Position numbers and translations under genes: made by a program
Assembly: GCF_010731855.1 (NCBI RefSeq)
Contig: NZ_AP022620.1
Span: 4,712,001-4,776,000, forward strand
Source: Mycolicibacterium anyangense
GTDB taxonomy: Bacteria; Actinomycetota; Actinomycetes; Mycobacteriales; Mycobacteriaceae
Direction: 5' to 3'
Length of the DNA stretch: 64,000 nt
Notes under the pieces: generated by a model
What the model saw: only the letters and a program-made list of their open reading frames with translations
The model's database searches: none
Told to the model about the DNA's origin: nothing
Shown: one piece after another, positions 9,128 to 16,354 of the stretch
How positions within the stretch are numbered: position 1 is the stretch's first letter
Layout of the letters: each line of letters begins with the position of its first letter

Positions 9128-11476
9128 GTGTTGAAGACTTCCCACGTTGCGACTGCCGCCGCTGCCGTGTTCGTCGCCTTCGTCGGATGGATCGTCGCAG
9201 GCGCGTCGCACGGATCGTCGTTGAAGTCGGCCGACGACATCGTGTTCGTCGGCATGGCGATCCCATCGATCATCCTGGCCACCATGGCCGCCCGCGCGAC
9301 CACCGGCAGGGCGCGGGCGGCGTGGATCGCGATGCTGATCGGCCTGGTGGGGTGGGCCGTCGGGGACATCCTGTGGGCCTACTACGAACTCTCCCTCGAC
9401 AAGGTGCCGTTCCCGTCGCCCGCCGACGCCGCCTACCTGGTGATGCCCGTTGGGTTCTGCATCGGCCTGCTGTTGTTCCCCGCCGATCGCAGCCATCAAT
9501 TCCGCGGACGCATGCTGCTCGACGGAGTCATCGTGGCCGGATCGCTGTTCCTGGCCAGTTGGGTGACGATCCTGCGCCCGCTCTACGAGGTCGGCGCCGA
9601 CAGCACGCTGGCGCTGGTACTTTCGCTGGCCTATCCGGTATCCGACGTGGTGATCCTGACCATCGCCGCGGTCGCGGCCGTCCGGGCTGCTCCCGAACAG
9701 CGACTGGTGCTGGCCCTGCTCACTCTGGCGATAGCCTGTATCGCCTTGTCCGACAGTGCATTCGCCTACCTGTCACTGCAGAGCAAGTACTCCAGCGGTA
9801 ACGCGATCGACATCGGATGGATGGCCGGGCTGCTGTTGATCATGGTCGCGGCGGCGGCGAGTCGGGAAGGTGCCCACAGCAGCCACCGACAGGTCTCGTT
9901 GCCGGGCTGGGCCTCCATCTGGTTTCCCTATGCACCGCTGCTGCTGGCCGGCATCGTCGCCGCCGTCGAACCCCCGAACATGTTCCAGACCCCGCTCGTG
10001 GAGCTGGTGGGCGCGCTGCTGGTGTGCACCGTACTCGCCCGCCAATTCCTGGCGGTCAGCGAGAACCGGCGGCTGCTGAAAGTGGTCGCCGAACAGGCCC
10101 TGCGCGATCCGTTGACCGGGCTCGGCAACCGGGCGATGTTCGCCGAGCGACTCGACGAGGCGATGGAGCAGCGGGCGCGGGACAACACCCCGGTGAGCCT
10201 GATCGCGCTGGACCTCAACGATTTCAAGCTCGTCAACGACACGTTGGGGCATGCTGCCGGTGACGACCTGCTGAACCGGGCCGGTGAACGGATCCTCGGA
10301 TGTGTCCGCAACGGCGACACCGTGGCCCGCCTGGGCGGCGACGAGTTCGTGGTACTGGTCGAAGGTGACGCCGAGTCTGCCGAGCTCGTCGCACAGCGAG
10401 TGGTGACCTCCTTCGACAAGCCGTTCCTGATTGAGGGCCACGACCTTTTCATCCGCCCCAGCGTGGGGCTGGCGGTGGCCGACGTCGACGAGGGTGTGCT
10501 GTCTGCCGAGGACCTACTCAAACAAGCGGATACCGCGATGTACTCGGCCAAGAAGTCCAGCAAGCATGGGGTGCAGAGGTTCAGCCCCGAGATCTACCGA
10601 CTGGCCACAGCCGACGACGGGTCGCTCAACAGGCTTGGTGAGCGGCCCACCGAGCCGCATCGGGCGGCCGACAATCAACTGGCGGAGCTTCGTCAAGCCA
10701 TCGATCAGTACGAACTCACGGTTCTCTACCAGCCCAAGGTCGAGATACGCACCCGGCGGATCGTCGGTGTGGAAGCACTCGTGCGATGGCGGCACCCCAA
10801 ACGCGGCCTACTGAGCCCGGACGAATTTCTGCCGCTGGTCCGCCGGTACGGACTCATGGGATCGATTACCGACCTCGTCATCAACCTGGCCCTCGACGAC
10901 GTACGGCGATTCCGCAAGACCGCTCCCGATCTCTCGGTGGCGGTCAACATCTCGGCTCCGCTGTTCGCCGACACCCACCTGCCGACCAGGGTGGCGCGCG
11001 CGCTGGCCGACCGCCGGCTCAGCGCGTCGGCGTTGACCCTGGAGATCACCGAGGACCTTCTGCTGGGCAACCTGGCGAAGACTCGCGAGGTGCTGGATAC
11101 GTTGCGCAGTAACGGAATTGCCATCGCCATCGATGACTTCGGCAGCGGCTATTCCTCGCTGGCCTACCTCTGCGACCTGGCGGTCGACGAAGTGAAATTG
11201 GATCGGGAACTTGTCGCCGCCGTCGTCGACGACGCCCGGGTCGCCACGGTGGTGCGCTACAGCGTGGACCTCGCTCACGAACTGGGATTGACCACCGTCG
11301 CCGAAGGTGTCGAAAGTGCCGAATTGGCGGCGCGGGTGGCCGAATTGGGCTGTGACGTGGTGCAGGGCTTCTACTACAGCCCGCCGGTGCCGGCCACCGA
11401 ACTGATGGAGCTGCTGTCGTCGACGGCGGCCTTCTCGGCGCCGACTGCCAGCGAGCCTGCCGCCCATCTGACGTAG
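9128..11476 (+). CDS. Membrane GGDEF-EAL cyclic-di-GMP turnover protein
   Basis: With GTG at 9128 (GGGAGGGG just upstream) the product is 782 residues; the frame is open further upstream but overlaps udgA. About nine hydrophobic segments fill residues 5-300. The GGDEF domain starts at DPLTGLGNRAMF (about 324) with intact RLGGDEFVVL and an RNGD I-site five residues before GGDEF, implying product inhibition. The EAL domain (from about 540) has VEALVRWRHP, NISAPLF, EITED, DDFGSGYSSL, VKLDREL, AEGVE and QGFYYSPP, so the metal and catalytic residues look complete. It should both make and break c-di-GMP, like the bifunctional mycobacterial enzymes. The membrane part may sense an envelope signal. 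Confidence 0.93.
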   Translation: MLKTSHVATAAAAVFVAFVGWIVAGASHGSSLKSADDIVFVGMAIPSIILATMAARATTGRARAAWIAMLIGLVGWAVGDILWAYYELSLDKVPFPSPADAAYLVMPVGFCIGLLLFPADRSHQFRGRMLLDGVIVAGSLFLASWVTILRPLYEVGADSTLALVLSLAYPVSDVVILTIAAVAAVRAAPEQRLVLALLTLAIACIALSDSAFAYLSLQSKYSSGNAIDIGWMAGLLLIMVAAAASREGAHSSHRQVSLPGWASIWFPYAPLLLAGIVAAVEPPNMFQTPLVELVGALLVCTVLARQFLAVSENRRLLKVVAEQALRDPLTGLGNRAMFAERLDEAMEQRARDNTPVSLIALDLNDFKLVNDTLGHAAGDDLLNRAGERILGCVRNGDTVARLGGDEFVVLVEGDAESAELVAQRVVTSFDKPFLIEGHDLFIRPSVGLAVADVDEGVLSAEDLLKQADTAMYSAKKSSKHGVQRFSPEIYRLATADDGSLNRLGERPTEPHRAADNQLAELRQAIDQYELTVLYQPKVEIRTRRIVGVEALVRWRHPKRGLLSPDEFLPLVRRYGLMGSITDLVINLALDDVRRFRKTAPDLSVAVNISAPLFADTHLPTRVARALADRRLSASALTLEITEDLLLGNLAKTREVLDTLRSNGIAIAIDDFGSGYSSLAYLCDLAVDEVKLDRELVAAVVDDARVATVVRYSVDLAHELGLTTVAEGVESAELAARVAELGCDVVQGFYYSPPVPATELMELLSSTAAFSAPTASEPAAHLT

Positions 11477-11485
11477 GTTGCGATT

Positions 11486-12250
11486 ATGGATTTTCCCGAG
11501 GCGCTCATCACCGAGAACGCGGCGTTCGCCGAACTCTTCCGCGACGCGGACCTCTCCACCCCGGTGCCGACCTGCCCGGGCTGGACGCTCGCGCAGCTGA
11601 TGCGCCATGTCGGGCGCGGCGATCGCTGGTGTGCGCAGATCGTGACCGAGCAGTCGATGGACGCCATCGACCCGCGCACCGTCGCCGACGGTAAACCCAC
11701 GGAGGGGCGCGACAACGAGCTTGCCTGGCTGCACCAAGGCCCGCGGCTGCTGATCGACGCCGTCGCCCGCACCGGCCCGCAGACCCCGGTGTGGACCTTC
11801 CTCGGGCCCCGACCGGCCGCCTGGTGGATCCGCCGCCGCCTGCACGAAGTCGCTGTCCACCGGGCCGACGCCGCACTGGCTCTGGGGGTCGGCTTCTACC
11901 TCGATCCGGTGGTGGCGGCCGACGGCATCACCGAGTACCTCGAGCGGGTGTTCGTGCGCGCCGACGCCGAAGGGCCGGCGGGCGGTGACCGGCCGCTCGG
12001 TGACGGGCAATCGCTGCACCTGCACGCCACCGACCCCGGCCTGGGCGCCGCGGGGGAGTGGACCATCCTGGGCCGGCCCGACGGGATCGCCGTGGACCAC
12101 GAACACGGCAAGGCCACCACGGCACTGCGCGGGCCGGCCCGTGACCTGCTGCTGGCGATCGTGCGCCGCGCACCCGTGGCCGACCTGGACATCGAGATGT
12201 TCGGTGAGGCGCACGTCTGGGACACCTGGTTGGCCCGTACCCCGTTCTGA
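11486..12250 (+). CDS. Mycothiol-dependent maleylpyruvate isomerase-family protein
   Basis: 254 residues with the DinB/MDMPI four-helix fold of actinobacteria: the N-terminal CPGWTLAQLMRHVGRGDRWC and the mid-protein helix WWIRRRLHEVAVHRADAAL supply the metal-binding His residues. Family members use mycothiol as cofactor in isomerase or S-transferase reactions; the substrate here is not known. The ATG lies 6 nt after TAGGTT (11474-11479), which overlaps the stop of the preceding gene, so the message is probably leaderless. Confidence 0.88.
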   Translation: MDFPEALITENAAFAELFRDADLSTPVPTCPGWTLAQLMRHVGRGDRWCAQIVTEQSMDAIDPRTVADGKPTEGRDNELAWLHQGPRLLIDAVARTGPQTPVWTFLGPRPAAWWIRRRLHEVAVHRADAALALGVGFYLDPVVAADGITEYLERVFVRADAEGPAGGDRPLGDGQSLHLHATDPGLGAAGEWTILGRPDGIAVDHEHGKATTALRGPARDLLLAIVRRAPVADLDIEMFGEAHVWDTWLARTPF

Positions 12251-12269
12251 GCCGGTAACTTAGGCGCTC

Positions 12270-12644
12270 ATGAGTACCTCTGAGATCGCCACCGTTCTCG
12301 CCTGGCACGACGCGCTGAACTCCGCGGACCTCGACACCCTGGTGTCGCTGTCCAGCGACGACATCGAGATTGGGGACGCCGCCGGCGCCGCTCAGGGGCA
12401 CGCCGCGCTGCGCGACTGGGCGCAGGGCTCGACGGTGTCGATCGAGGTCGGCCAGATCTACTACCACGACGGCGTCGTCGTCGTCGAAGAGCAGCTGACC
12501 TCCACATCCGACCCGGCCGACACCAGTACCGCAGCCTCGGCGTTCCGCGTGGTCCACGACCACGTCACCTCGGTGTTCCGCCACGACAGCCTCGCGGCGG
12601 CACTGGAGGCCACCGAACTGACAGAGGAAGACCTGCAGGTCTGA
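12270..12644 (+). CDS. NTF2/SnoaL-like small protein
   Basis: 124 residues with a typical SnoaL-like pattern: an N-terminal helix (TVLAWHDALNSADLDTLVSL), then SSDDIEIGD, a hydrophobic strand with YYHDGVVVVEEQ and the C-terminal VVHDHVTSVFRH. These cone-shaped folds act as isomerases, hydrolases or ligand binders; no substrate can be assigned. The ATG follows TAACTT (12256-12261) by 8 nt, suggesting leaderless transcription. It is 19 bp behind the MDMPI-family gene. Confidence 0.8.
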   Translation: MSTSEIATVLAWHDALNSADLDTLVSLSSDDIEIGDAAGAAQGHAALRDWAQGSTVSIEVGQIYYHDGVVVVEEQLTSTSDPADTSTAASAFRVVHDHVTSVFRHDSLAAALEATELTEEDLQV

Positions 12645-12700
12645 GCGACGAGTTTGCGGCCCCACCCCGGTCAGTACCTAGACCGAGAGGAAGGTGCCGC

Positions 12701-13054
12701 ATGTCGATCGAACATGTTCTAGCGGTGGTCCCGGTGCGCGATATCCACCGCAGTGCTCAGTGGTACGCGCAGCTGCTGGGCAGACCCGCCGACAACAACC
12801 CGATGCCCACGCTCGTCGAGTGGCAGGCGCGTCCGGGCGCCTGGGTGCAGGTGTTCAGCGATCCCGCCCGAGCGGGTAGCGGGCTGCTCAACTTCGCCGT
12901 CGACGACCTGGATTCACACCTCGTCGAACTGCGGGACCGCGGACTGCAGCCGGGCGACGTGATCGAGGCCGACAAGGGTGTGCGGCTGTCGAAGCTGACC
13001 GATCCGGACGGCAACGAGGTCACCGTCATCGGGAGCTTTCGCGTCAGGTACTGA
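12701..13054 (+). CDS. VOC (glyoxalase/dioxygenase-fold) protein
   Basis: 117 residues with a vicinal-oxygen-chelate fold: VVPVRDIHRSAQWYAQLLG opens the first beta-alpha-beta unit and LTDPDGNEVTVIG closes the second. The first usual metal His is not obvious, so it may be a binding protein or a resistance-type VOC rather than an active glyoxalase. The ATG is preceded by GAGAGGAAGG, a good ribosome site. The end is 16 bp from the convergent YibE/F gene. Confidence 0.85.
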   Translation: MSIEHVLAVVPVRDIHRSAQWYAQLLGRPADNNPMPTLVEWQARPGAWVQVFSDPARAGSGLLNFAVDDLDSHLVELRDRGLQPGDVIEADKGVRLSKLTDPDGNEVTVIGSFRVRY

Positions 13055-13070
13055 CCGGGCTCGCCCCTGT

Positions 13071-14363
13071 TCAGGAGATGCTGTGGCGGCTGCCGCTCGG
13101 AGCTGCCGCTGCGGGAGTAGCCAGGATGGCCGCGATCCCCGTGGTCAACGGCACCGCCAAGGCCAACGCGATACCGCCCACCGCGGATCGGGCGATCTCG
13201 ATGGCCACGCTCTCACTGGTCAGCACATCGGCCAGTGACCGGTTGGCCACGCTGAACAACAGCAGCAGCGACAGCGAGCTACCCGCATACGCCAAAACCA
13301 GGGTGTATACGGTGGACGCGATGTGATCGCTGCCAATGCGCATGGCGCGCAAGAAGATTTGCTTTCGGGTACGGAGGGCAGGAGCGGAGCGACCCGGGAA
13401 TTCATCCGAGTGTCCGACGTGAGCCAGCTCGAAGACCGCCGACGCCTGCGTGATGGTGACGTCGTTGAGCACACCCAGTGAGCCGATGATGAACCCGGCC
13501 AGCAGCAGACCCTTGATCGACACGTGCCCCATGGAGGCGGCCACCACGTTGTTCTGATCCTCGGACAATCCGGTGAGGTGCGCCATTTCGATTGCGCCCC
13601 AAGATAACAGGGCGGAGAGCAGCATCGCGGACAGAGTGCCCAGCAGGGCCGCGCTGGTCCGCAGGCTCACCCCGTGCGCCAGGTAGAGCACCGCGTACAG
13701 GATCACCGCCGAGGCGACCAGCGCCACCGGGACCGCCGGTGCGCCGTCACGCAGCGCGGGCAGCAGGAAGATCACCAGCACCAGGAACGCCACCACAATG
13801 CCGACCAGCGCCCGCAGACCCCGCCAGCGGGCCACCGCGACGATCACGATGGCGAAGGCCGCGGCCAGGGCGATCAACGGCCAGGTGCGTTCGTAGTCGT
13901 AGAACCCGTAGCTGGTCGCGCCCTGCTGATCGACCTGCCGGAAGATGCGAATGTTGTCTCCCGCCACCAGATTCGGCTGACCGGGGCCCTGGGAGAACTC
14001 GAGCATGGTAGAAGCACCGCGGTTGGGTCCGGTGTCGATGGAGACCACATTCTCGACGCACTGCCCACTGCCCGGCTGGCCCGGCGCCGGCGACGCGGTG
14101 AGCACCTGGCCGGCCGACGGACTGCCGCAGTCGGCCAGACTGCTCGACACCACCCGACCGCCCTCGGTGGTCACCGCCCCGCCGGCACTGTTCTGAAAGG
14201 GCAGCGGAATGTCGACCTTGTGGTTGCTCGGCCACAGCAGCACCGCGCCGATGACCACCAGCACGCCGATCGCCGCGAGTGTGATCGCCACGATCCTGGC
14301 CGCCAGCGGGCTCAGCGGTGCCGGGCCGGTATGTGAATGCGAGTGCGAGTGCGTCACCCGCAC
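13071..14363 (-). CDS. YibE/F-family polytopic membrane protein
   Basis: 430 residues. A His-rich start (THSHSHSHTG) precedes a first membrane helix, then an exported segment of about 130 residues with PSAGQVLTASPAPGQPGSG and QGPGQPNLVAGDNIRI. A block of seven or so membrane helices follows, with the family motif region SMGHVSIKGLLLAGFIIG and GVLNDVTITQASAV. YibE/F proteins are conserved in bacteria without an established function; a transport or export role is inferred. Divergent and convergent neighbours give no operon clue. Confidence 0.87.
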   Translation of the reverse strand: MRVTHSHSHSHTGPAPLSPLAARIVAITLAAIGVLVVIGAVLLWPSNHKVDIPLPFQNSAGGAVTTEGGRVVSSSLADCGSPSAGQVLTASPAPGQPGSGQCVENVVSIDTGPNRGASTMLEFSQGPGQPNLVAGDNIRIFRQVDQQGATSYGFYDYERTWPLIALAAAFAIVIVAVARWRGLRALVGIVVAFLVLVIFLLPALRDGAPAVPVALVASAVILYAVLYLAHGVSLRTSAALLGTLSAMLLSALLSWGAIEMAHLTGLSEDQNNVVAASMGHVSIKGLLLAGFIIGSLGVLNDVTITQASAVFELAHVGHSDEFPGRSAPALRTRKQIFLRAMRIGSDHIASTVYTLVLAYAGSSLSLLLLFSVANRSLADVLTSESVAIEIARSAVGGIALALAVPLTTGIAAILATPAAAAPSGSRHSIS

Positions 14364-14387
14364 AGGGTAGATGGCCCGGCTGGAGTG

Positions 14388-15653
14388 TTACTGGCGGTAG
14401 CTGGCCAGGAAGTTGCCGAGCCGCTCGATGGCCTTGGTCAGATCGCGTGCCCACGGCAACGTGACGATCCGCAGATGATCGGGCGCCGGCCAGTTGAATC
14501 CGGTGCCCTGGGTGACCAGGATCTTCTCTTGGAGCAGCAGATCGAGCACCAGTTGCTCGTCGTCGTGGATGTCGTGGACCTCGGGATCCAGCCGCGGGAA
14601 GGCATAGAGCGCGCCGGTGGGCTTGACGCACGAGACCCCGGGGATCTCATTGAGCTTGGTCCAGGCGGCGTCACGTTGTTCGAGCAGGCGTCCGCCGGGC
14701 AGTACCAGGTCCTCGATACTCTGATGGCCACCGAGCGCGACTTGAATGGCATGCTGCGCAGGCACATTCGGGCACAGCCGCATATTGGCGAGCAGGCTGA
14801 TGCCCTCCAGGAAACTGCTGGCATGTTCCTTGGGGCCGGTGATGACCAGCCACCCCGACCGGTATCCGGCCACCCGGTAGGCCTTGGACAGGCCGTTGAA
14901 GGTCAGCGTCAACAGATCCGGCGCCAGGGACGCAAGGCTGATGTGCTTGGCGTCGTCGTAGAGGATCTTGTCGTAGATCTCATCCGCCAGGAGCAGCAAC
15001 TGGTGCTTGCGGGCGAGCTCGACCATCTGCTGCAGGATCTCGCGGCTGTACACCGCCCCGGTGGGATTGTTCGGGTTGATCACCACCAACGCCTTGGTGC
15101 GATCGGTGATCTTGGACTCCAGGTCGGCGATGTCCGGCATCCAGCCCTGGGTCTCATCGCAGAGGTAATGCACCGGCGTGCCACCGGCCAGGGCGGTCGA
15201 CGCCGTCCACAGCGGGTAATCCGGTGCGGGGATCAGGACCTGGTCGCCGTTGTCGAGAAGCGCCTGCAGGGTCATCGTGATCAGCTCGGACACCCCGTTG
15301 CCGAGGTAGACGTCATCGATGTCGAACTTGGGGAAGCCCTCGACGAGCTCGTAGCGGGTGAAGACCGCACGCCGGGCGCTGACGATGCCCTTGGAATCGG
15401 AGTAGCCCTGGGCGTACGGCAGCGACGCGATCATGTCGCGCATGATCACGTCGGGTGCCTCGAACCCGAATGGCGCGGGATTGCCGATGTTGAGCTTGAG
15501 GATCCGATGCCCTTCGCTCTCCAAGCGGTTGGCATGCTCGTGGATGGGGCCCCGGATCTCGTACAGCACGTCTTGCAACTTGGTGGACTGCGTGAACGTG
15601 CGCGGCCGCGCGTGCTGGCTCGAGCCCTGCCACGGCAGCTGATGTGTACTCAC
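14388..15653 (-). CDS. aspC: PLP-dependent alanine/aspartate aminotransferase
   Basis: A class I/II aminotransferase of 421 residues from GTG 15653 (VSTHQLPWQG); a TTG at 15680 would add nine residues. Recognisable parts are LNIGNPAPFGFEAPD, the PLP-contacting PDYPLWTAS, NPNNPTGAVYSREIL, LADEIYDKILYD, the Schiff-base lysine in FNGLSKAYRVAGYRSGW and the C-terminal Arg in DHLRIVTLPW. The sequence and the position beside etfD match Rv0337c of M. tuberculosis (annotated aspC). The GNPAPFGF type often acts on alanine and pyruvate, so alanine aminotransferase activity is possible. Key residues are intact. Confidence 0.92.
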   Translation of the reverse strand: MSTHQLPWQGSSQHARPRTFTQSTKLQDVLYEIRGPIHEHANRLESEGHRILKLNIGNPAPFGFEAPDVIMRDMIASLPYAQGYSDSKGIVSARRAVFTRYELVEGFPKFDIDDVYLGNGVSELITMTLQALLDNGDQVLIPAPDYPLWTASTALAGGTPVHYLCDETQGWMPDIADLESKITDRTKALVVINPNNPTGAVYSREILQQMVELARKHQLLLLADEIYDKILYDDAKHISLASLAPDLLTLTFNGLSKAYRVAGYRSGWLVITGPKEHASSFLEGISLLANMRLCPNVPAQHAIQVALGGHQSIEDLVLPGGRLLEQRDAAWTKLNEIPGVSCVKPTGALYAFPRLDPEVHDIHDDEQLVLDLLLQEKILVTQGTGFNWPAPDHLRIVTLPWARDLTKAIERLGNFLASYRQ

Positions 15654-15841
15654 CTGAAGAATTGTCCCATCTCGGCGCAAACCGATTTGTCACCTCGCGC
15701 CACGACCATTTTGCTGCGGGTACGTAACCGTTCGTCAACGGTTGAGCGGCATCCCGGACACAACCGGGCATTTGACGATCGCCTGCCGAATTCCCTGCCA
15801 AAAGGCTGCTAATTTGCTGCATCGAGCATGGAGGGGCAGAA

Positions 15842-16279
15842 ATGAAAGAACACCGCACTGCTGCAATGGCGGCGACCTTGATCTCGGTGGCGACCGCGGC
15901 CGTCATCCCGGTGGCACTGAGCGCCCCGGCCAACGCCGACGCGGTACCCCTGACCGGAACCTACGCGATTATCGGCGGCGCCGACGGTGCCCAGGTGACG
16001 GCGACGACGAACTGCGACCCGCTGGTCGAGGGCTGCACGGCCAACCTGGTCAGCACCGTCGGCTGGACCAGCGTGGCCACGCTGACCGGAGGGCGGTGGA
16101 ACTTCACCGTCACCAAGCCCGACGGTGTCGTCTGCGCCGACGGCAGCTACGCGCCGGTGTCGATCGCCTATTCGGTCGACGCCGCCACCCTCGCCGGAGT
16201 ACTCACCGCCGACTCCAATGGCGACTGCCCGGGCGGGCAGATCACCCAGGCCGCGTTCCAGCTGCAACGAGTCAGCTAG
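15842..16279 (+). CDS. Small secreted protein of unknown function
   Basis: 145 residues with a Sec signal: MKEHRTAAMAATLIS, a hydrophobic core, and a likely cleavage after APANA-DA near residue 33. The mature part is a compact beta-rich domain with four Cys (NCDPLVEGC, VVCADG, NGDCPGG) that could make two disulphides. Similar small exported proteins are frequent in mycobacteria; no function is known to me. A purine-rich AGGGGC sits just upstream of the ATG. Convergent with etfD across a strong hairpin. Confidence 0.8.
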   Translation: MKEHRTAAMAATLISVATAAVIPVALSAPANADAVPLTGTYAIIGGADGAQVTATTNCDPLVEGCTANLVSTVGWTSVATLTGGRWNFTVTKPDGVVCADGSYAPVSIAYSVDAATLAGVLTADSNGDCPGGQITQAAFQLQRVS

Positions 16280-16294
16280 CGAACGTCGCCGAAG

Positions 16295-16342
16295 CTGTTG
16301 TTGTCGAGGCATCCGCCCGAGTAGCGGTGTCGACAACAACAG
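16295..16342. terminator. Bidirectional hairpin between convergent genes
   Basis: Perfect 13-bp arms CTGTTGTTGTCGA (16295-16307) and TCGACAACAACAG (16330-16342) enclose a 22-nt loop that can itself pair CCGC with GCGG. There is no T-run, as is common for mycobacterial terminators. It sits exactly between the ends of the secreted protein (16279) and etfD (16355). Confidence 0.75.
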
Positions 16343-16354
16343 GCTCGGCGGGCG

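Noticed and set aside
10808..12214. A 468-codon minus-strand frame across the EAL domain and the MDMPI-family gene
   Set aside because: It spans two real genes on the other strand and contains no recognisable domain.
12252..12263. CCGGTAACTTAG identical to 12 bases of the etfD operator, considered as a second operator site
   Set aside because: Only one half-site, and TAACTT at 12256 is already explained as the -10 element of a leaderless gene.
14337..15812. A 491-codon plus-strand frame opposite aspC
   Set aside because: Shadow of a clear aminotransferase gene with intact PLP motifs.
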